Shown here piece by piece: positions 59,522 through 64,000 of a stretch of DNA of 64,000 bases. The DNA is from Candidatus Melainabacteria bacterium (GTDB lineage Bacteria; Cyanobacteriota; Vampirovibrionia; Obscuribacterales; Obscuribacteraceae): assembly GCA_013288645.1 (NCBI GenBank), contig JABDBL010000008.1, positions 25,454 to 89,453 of the forward strand. The letters are read 5' to 3'. The first letter of the stretch is position 1, and every line of letters begins with the position of its first letter. The notes beneath the pieces were generated by a model, which ran no database searches, was not told the origin of the DNA, and saw only the letters and a list, made by a program, of their open reading frames with translations. Both the position numbers and the translations under genes were made by a program.

Positions 59522-60808
59522 TTAAGATTGTGGACATAGTCCAGAAGCCGTTTTTGTTTTATCTAGTTGAGAGCTAAAATCACCTGCTTGAGAGCTGAAA
59601 GTATCCGTAGGTGTTCCTGATTGGCCGATACTGTCAGGAGGTATTTGTTTAAGTCTCTCTCTCTCTTCTACGATTTGTTTGTCTAATTTAGCTACAGCTT
59701 CTGGTCCTGACAAGTCGACAAGATTTTGTCTATGATGCTGCAAGTCATCAGCGACAGCGTCCATGTCTCGCTGCTGTTTGCGTAATGTATATTCCATCTC
59801 TAATTGCTTAGAGGCATCTTGTCCTGCTTTAGCTTCGGCTACCATATTTTGTAAATCTTGTAAGTCGTCTGCTGCACGACCTAAACTAACCGAACACTTC
59901 TTATATTGTCTATAAAAAGCTACCAACTTGTCACAAGTTGTGCGAACCATGTTGTACATCATTATTTCTTCTTCTTGGCTCAGCTTGGCTTTTTTGTCTG
60001 CTCTGCTTTGGCTAATACCTAAAGCAGTTTGAATCATACTGCTTCCCATACTAGCTCCTGCAAAAGTGCCAATACCTGGGCTCATCATAGACATGGCACC
60101 CAAGCCACCAAAGGCGGCAGTACTCAACATTTTCATTAATATGTTCGTTAAATGAGGAGCGTTGGATGTAGGCTGTAATTTCTGCACAATAAATTGAATA
60201 TCAGGAGAGCGGGTAAGTGTTGCTTCCCAAAGGTCTGCTAATTGGGCTTTTTCAGCATCTACGGCCGCGCCAGCCTTTTGTTGAGCCTCGCCGTCTGACT
60301 GCATTAAAGCCAGCGGTTGCACTTTTACAGCTGCAGCTTGGTCCATCAAAGAACCTTTATCTGCTTTGCCATTTTTGTGCTTGCCATTACCTTTTATACT
60401 TTGTGCTTGCAATACATTTGAGTCACCATCTTTTGGTACATAGTTAGTCTCACTAACGGTTGACTTAAGTACAGCACCACTGCTAGCGCTATCAATATCC
60501 ACCTCTGCTTGTTGCTTAGGGTTAGAGCTATCATTAAGGTTTAAAGGACTTAAATCCGCAGAATCGGAACTATCCAAAGTTTTTTCTGTTGTACCTTGAT
60601 TATCATTGGTCGTTGGTCCAGCCCCTTGAAACAATTTTTCATAAGTTGGTGAGAGCATTGAAGTTTCTTTCGCCGAAGAAAGTAAACTTAGAGCTTGAAC
60701 TGATTTTGCATTCAAAACACTATTTAAAACGGAGCTCAAGAGCAACGTAATACATACGGCCACTCTAGTCCTCTTTTTTCGATTAGTAATGGCGCTCAAT
60801 TTGAGCAA
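59522..60808 (-). CDS. Secreted coiled-coil protein, unknown function
   Basis: N-terminal signal-like helix, low-complexity middle, long charged coiled coil at the C-terminus. Confidence 0.5.
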   Translation of the reverse strand: MLKLSAITNRKKRTRVAVCITLLLSSVLNSVLNAKSVQALSLLSSAKETSMLSPTYEKLFQGAGPTTNDNQGTTEKTLDSSDSADLSPLNLNDSSNPKQQAEVDIDSASSGAVLKSTVSETNYVPKDGDSNVLQAQSIKGNGKHKNGKADKGSLMDQAAAVKVQPLALMQSDGEAQQKAGAAVDAEKAQLADLWEATLTRSPDIQFIVQKLQPTSNAPHLTNILMKMLSTAAFGGLGAMSMMSPGIGTFAGASMGSSMIQTALGISQSRADKKAKLSQEEEIMMYNMVRTTCDKLVAFYRQYKKCSVSLGRAADDLQDLQNMVAEAKAGQDASKQLEMEYTLRKQQRDMDAVADDLQHHRQNLVDLSGPEAVAKLDKQIVEERERLKQIPPDSIGQSGTPTDTFSSQAGDFSSQLDKTKTASGLCPQS

Positions 60809-60903
60809 GACTTCACCATAGCTTTTTTCGACACTATACCAAATATTTTTTCAAGCAGGGCTCAATATAGCATACCTATATTACTTTACAAGTAGACATT
60901 TTT

Positions 60904-61950
60904 CTAACTTAAAACTAGCACAAGCATTAACAATAACACGATGATTTGACCTGCTTGATCAAAGGCAAAAGGAGCTGAGCCAAATGCCGCGCTGCCAAGA
61001 GATATTAAATACCAAACCTTGAAACCCAAAGCTAGAAATATTAGGGAGATTAATAGCATTTTGTTAAGCGGAAATTGACCTTGTATATATTCAATTTTTG
61101 ATGCTGATGAAATTTCTTCTTCGGTGGGCAGTAAAGAATTCGATCCAGAAATTCTTTCTGATTTAATTCTGGATATACTAGCTTGATTGGCTTGGCTCAA
61201 TTTATTAATGCCAGTGATTGATAAAGGAGCGACAAAGCTCTCTTTCTGTGCAAAGTTATTCTGCGCAACATTATTTTGTGTGACGTTAACATTAAAAGGA
61301 TTATTAGGAACTGCTTTAACAGACGGTCCAGTGGCAGAACCTAGTAATGATTGGAGACGACTTTCTTGCCCTGTTGGATTTTCGAGAGCCTCATTTTTTT
61401 CAGGTAATGGAACTTTTGCTTGAAGAAGGGGCGATCGCAAAGATTCATATTCTTCATCTTCTGAAAAGCTCTCTTCATAAGCAACGCTGTAGGAAGCAGA
61501 AATTGGTCCATCAAGCACCGGTGAATGTAGACGTGATTTGTCGACGTGATTTTGAGGAGGATTAGACTGAACATTAGCAGATTCTGCCTCGTCTTGATCA
61601 GGATAGGGATTAGCAAAATGATTTTGTCCATCTAACAAAGGCGAATGTAGCCCATTGCGCGAAATACCGTTAGCACGTCCGGTATTGGCTTCACGCTGGG
61701 TTGCCTCAGCAAACCCAACTGGTTTATTGAGTGGCTTGCTTTTTTTGTTTTCTGCCTGTCCGCCCAAGTCTAATATAGGAGAATGAAGTCTGGCGGAGTT
61801 GGAAGTGTTTATTTGCTGGAAATTAGTAGCAGGTAAAATGTTAGCTGTAATGTGAGCATCTGGGACTTTGGGTATTAAACGTTGGCCGCATTCCAGACAA
61901 AAGAGTGATTTATCTTCATTATTAGCCTTACAAATTGAACATTCGATCAC
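60904..61950 (-). CDS. Zinc-ribbon protein with repeated LHSPxLD motifs and a C-terminal TM region
   Basis: CSICKANNEDKSLFCLECGQRL; ARLHSPILDLGG, NGLHSPLLDGQ, SRLHSPVLDGP, ESLRSPLLQ; hydrophobic C-terminus. Confidence 0.65.
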   Translation of the reverse strand: MIECSICKANNEDKSLFCLECGQRLIPKVPDAHITANILPATNFQQINTSNSARLHSPILDLGGQAENKKSKPLNKPVGFAEATQREANTGRANGISRNGLHSPLLDGQNHFANPYPDQDEAESANVQSNPPQNHVDKSRLHSPVLDGPISASYSVAYEESFSEDEEYESLRSPLLQAKVPLPEKNEALENPTGQESRLQSLLGSATGPSVKAVPNNPFNVNVTQNNVAQNNFAQKESFVAPLSITGINKLSQANQASISRIKSERISGSNSLLPTEEEISSASKIEYIQGQFPLNKMLLISLIFLALGFKVWYLISLGSAAFGSAPFAFDQAGQIIVLLLMLVLVLS

Positions 61951-62237
61951 TTTCTGACTCCTTGAAACTACTTTTCTTAACAGTTATTAGCTGAACCATA
62001 GAGCGGTATGATTTTGCGACCTGCTTTCAGTTTAAGGCATTTACGGGTAATTGTGGGCTTTAGATAAATGAAGATCTCAATTTAAACGAATAAAATTTTC
62101 AGAATATCTAATCTTCACCTTATGGTTGCTAAGGCATGCTAGACTGACAAGGCTTCCGCTTGACTGCTTCCTTTAACTATGCTTAAAGAACTAGACTGAT
62201 CAAGCGTAATTTGTATGACTAAATTGGGGAAAAATTC

Positions 62238-63269
62238 ATGCTCGTTTTACATAAGTCCAAGTTAAAGCCTATTTCCCTCTTACTAATCATGTCTTTAATG
62301 GGCAGCAATTTATTCTTTTGTCCGCTCAGCTATGCAGTGGCAGAAAGTAATGACTTGAATTTTAAGGTTTATAACCCAAGTGAAAATAATTCAATCGGGA
62401 CCACTAGTTCAACCGACACTGCTAATTCTACCGATAACGTTAATGCAACCGGGTCGGCTAAGCCTCCTTCTAACTCAGAAAGCACTGCCAGCCAAGGTTT
62501 AACCGAAGAGAAGCCTGTAAATGATGACGTTAGCCAAATACTTGATCAAGCAGACAGCCACGCATCCGCCCCTTTGAAGTCTGGCTCAGACAACAGTCAA
62601 GATCAAGCCGCCGACAATAAGCCCAGTGAAATTAAAACCGAAGAAGTGAGTAAAAATGAAACCACGGCTCCTTCAGAAAATGAAGGTAAAACAAAGGTGT
62701 TGCAAGGCTATGTTCGCGTAGTACCGAGCGGTACAAAAATTTCTATCATAATGGATACCGCTGTTGATAGCGATACCAGTCAAGAAGGCGACGAATTTTC
62801 TGCGCGCACCGCCGAAGACCTCACCATAGATGGTACTACCGCAGTACCGGCTGGTTCAATAATAAGAGGAAGAATCGCTACTTTGAATGCTCCTAAGCAT
62901 TTGAACCGTTCAGGCTCCGTCGCTTTAAAATTTGATAGTGTCACCACTCCAGACAATAGACAAATACCGTTAGTAGCAAATATAGTGGCTCGCGGTGGAG
63001 TAGTTCACGCTCGTCGTGGATTGAAAGATATAGCTATCGATACAGGTACTTTTGCTTTACCGACAGCGGTAGCTCTGGCTATTGGTGCTGTTGCTGGCCA
63101 CAGCTCAAGCTCTGTAGGCGTGGGTGGCGGTGCTTTAATAGGGGCTGCTGTGGGAGCTGCGATTGGCGTTTGTATATTAATGGCTAAAAAAGGCAAAAGA
63201 GTGGATGTGCGTCCAGGCGATGAGCTCAAAATTGAATTAGCTGAAGACTTGCATATGCCAAGTATGTAA
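62238..63269 (+). CDS. Secreted protein with a C-terminal beta domain and glycine-rich helix
   Basis: Signal-like N-terminus, Ser/Thr/Asn-rich linker, VPSGTKISIIMDTAVDSDTSQEGDEFSARTAEDLTIDGTTAVPAGSIIRGRI, GVGGGALIGAAVGAAIGVCI. Confidence 0.6.
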   Translation: MLVLHKSKLKPISLLLIMSLMGSNLFFCPLSYAVAESNDLNFKVYNPSENNSIGTTSSTDTANSTDNVNATGSAKPPSNSESTASQGLTEEKPVNDDVSQILDQADSHASAPLKSGSDNSQDQAADNKPSEIKTEEVSKNETTAPSENEGKTKVLQGYVRVVPSGTKISIIMDTAVDSDTSQEGDEFSARTAEDLTIDGTTAVPAGSIIRGRIATLNAPKHLNRSGSVALKFDSVTTPDNRQIPLVANIVARGGVVHARRGLKDIAIDTGTFALPTAVALAIGAVAGHSSSSVGVGGGALIGAAVGAAIGVCILMAKKGKRVDVRPGDELKIELAEDLHMPSM

Positions 63270-63426
63270 GTCTTGCATGCTTAACCTAGCAAAGTTCTAG
63301 GCGATAACCTAGGCCAAACATAGGTTTAAGGATGGAAACATCAGTTTTGCGCTTCCATTAGGACCTTATCATGTTATACTTTAGGCCTTCTTTTATAACT
63401 TTTACATAGATTCTGATGATAATTTG

Positions 63427-64000
63427 ATGTCCAGTAGTTCAGCCGGTAATGCAAGCTTTTCACAGCCGCCTCGCGATCCAAATTTAGCTGCTGTCCTTTC
63501 TATACTTCCTGGTATTGGGCAGTTCTATAACGGACAAAGCCGCAAGGGCTTGCTTTTTTTAGGCGTCACGGCAATTAATTTCTTTATTTTTTTACTAATG
63601 GCTACTAACATATATATAGTTAGCGGACTACTAAGCTTTGGTCTTGCTTTGCATATGAGACCAAATTCTGGACTATTAACATCCCTGCAGGCTTTGCAAT
63701 TAGGATCGACTTTATCATTCATTATTTTAGGTCTTGTACTGGCTTTTATTATCTATGCTATACGCGATGCTTATGATAATGCCGTATTTCAGCAGCGCAG
63801 ACAGATTTATCCGGAATATGCTTTAGAGATGCCTGAGGCTGCGAGCAGCTCTTATTTATTGCATTTGATTCTTTTGATTCTTTTCTTTGTTTTTGCCATG
63901 TTTTTTCTCAGGCAAGCTAGGCCCCCTGCTCAAATTACAGATATTGAATTTGTCACGAATCAGCCTCTGACAAAAAAGATAATTCATGCTGAAAAGCGGG
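63427..64000 (+). CDS. Membrane protein, 5' part only (runs off the right edge)
   Basis: Hand translation: MSSSSAGNASFSQPPRDPNLAAVLSILPGIGQFYNGQSRKGLLFLGVTAINFFIFLLMA...; open to the window end and absent from the ORF track. 'LSILPGIGQFYNGQSRKGLLF' is the common pattern of TM2/DUF5683-like membrane proteins. Confidence 0.7.
   Translation, partial: MSSSSAGNASFSQPPRDPNLAAVLSILPGIGQFYNGQSRKGLLFLGVTAINFFIFLLMATNIYIVSGLLSFGLALHMRPNSGLLTSLQALQLGSTLSFIILGLVLAFIIYAIRDAYDNAVFQQRRQIYPEYALEMPEAASSSYLLHLILLILFFVFAMFFLRQARPPAQITDIEFVTNQPLTKKIIHAEKR

Overview
This 64-kb window is AT-rich and densely coding, apparently bacterial chromosome. The lysA-cdaA adjacency, DnaB intein and gene content suggest a non-photosynthetic cyanobacterial-lineage genome (Vampirovibrionia/Melainabacteria-like). 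That placement is inference only. Recognisable housekeeping genes include ispG, rpe, cysE, fabF, def, yvcK, intein-containing dnaB, acsA-like, folC, dapE-dapD-dapC, rpmE, cdaA-lysA-yraN, serS, pdxS-pdxT, miaA and sppA. There is also a lone rpoB-like gene. The items most worth a second look are: (1) an orphan, divergent RNA polymerase beta subunit with no rpoC beside it, many substitutions at normally invariant or rifamycin-pocket positions, and a ~180-aa C-terminal extension, coupled to a TPR gene; (2) a ~6-kb three-gene block flanked by 74-bp direct repeats of the yvcK 3' end; (3) a 494-aa intein in the DnaB Walker A motif carrying an XRE-type HTH between its LAGLIDADG motifs; (4) a tyrosine-integrase start, missed by the ORF track, abutting a truncated ST7/TPR-like gene at the left edge; (5) a stand-alone RapZ C-terminal domain coupled to yvcK; (6) two type II toxin-antitoxin pairs with upstream palindromes. 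No tRNA, rRNA or CRISPR array was recognised. No database or alignment tools were used; family calls are by motif recognition.
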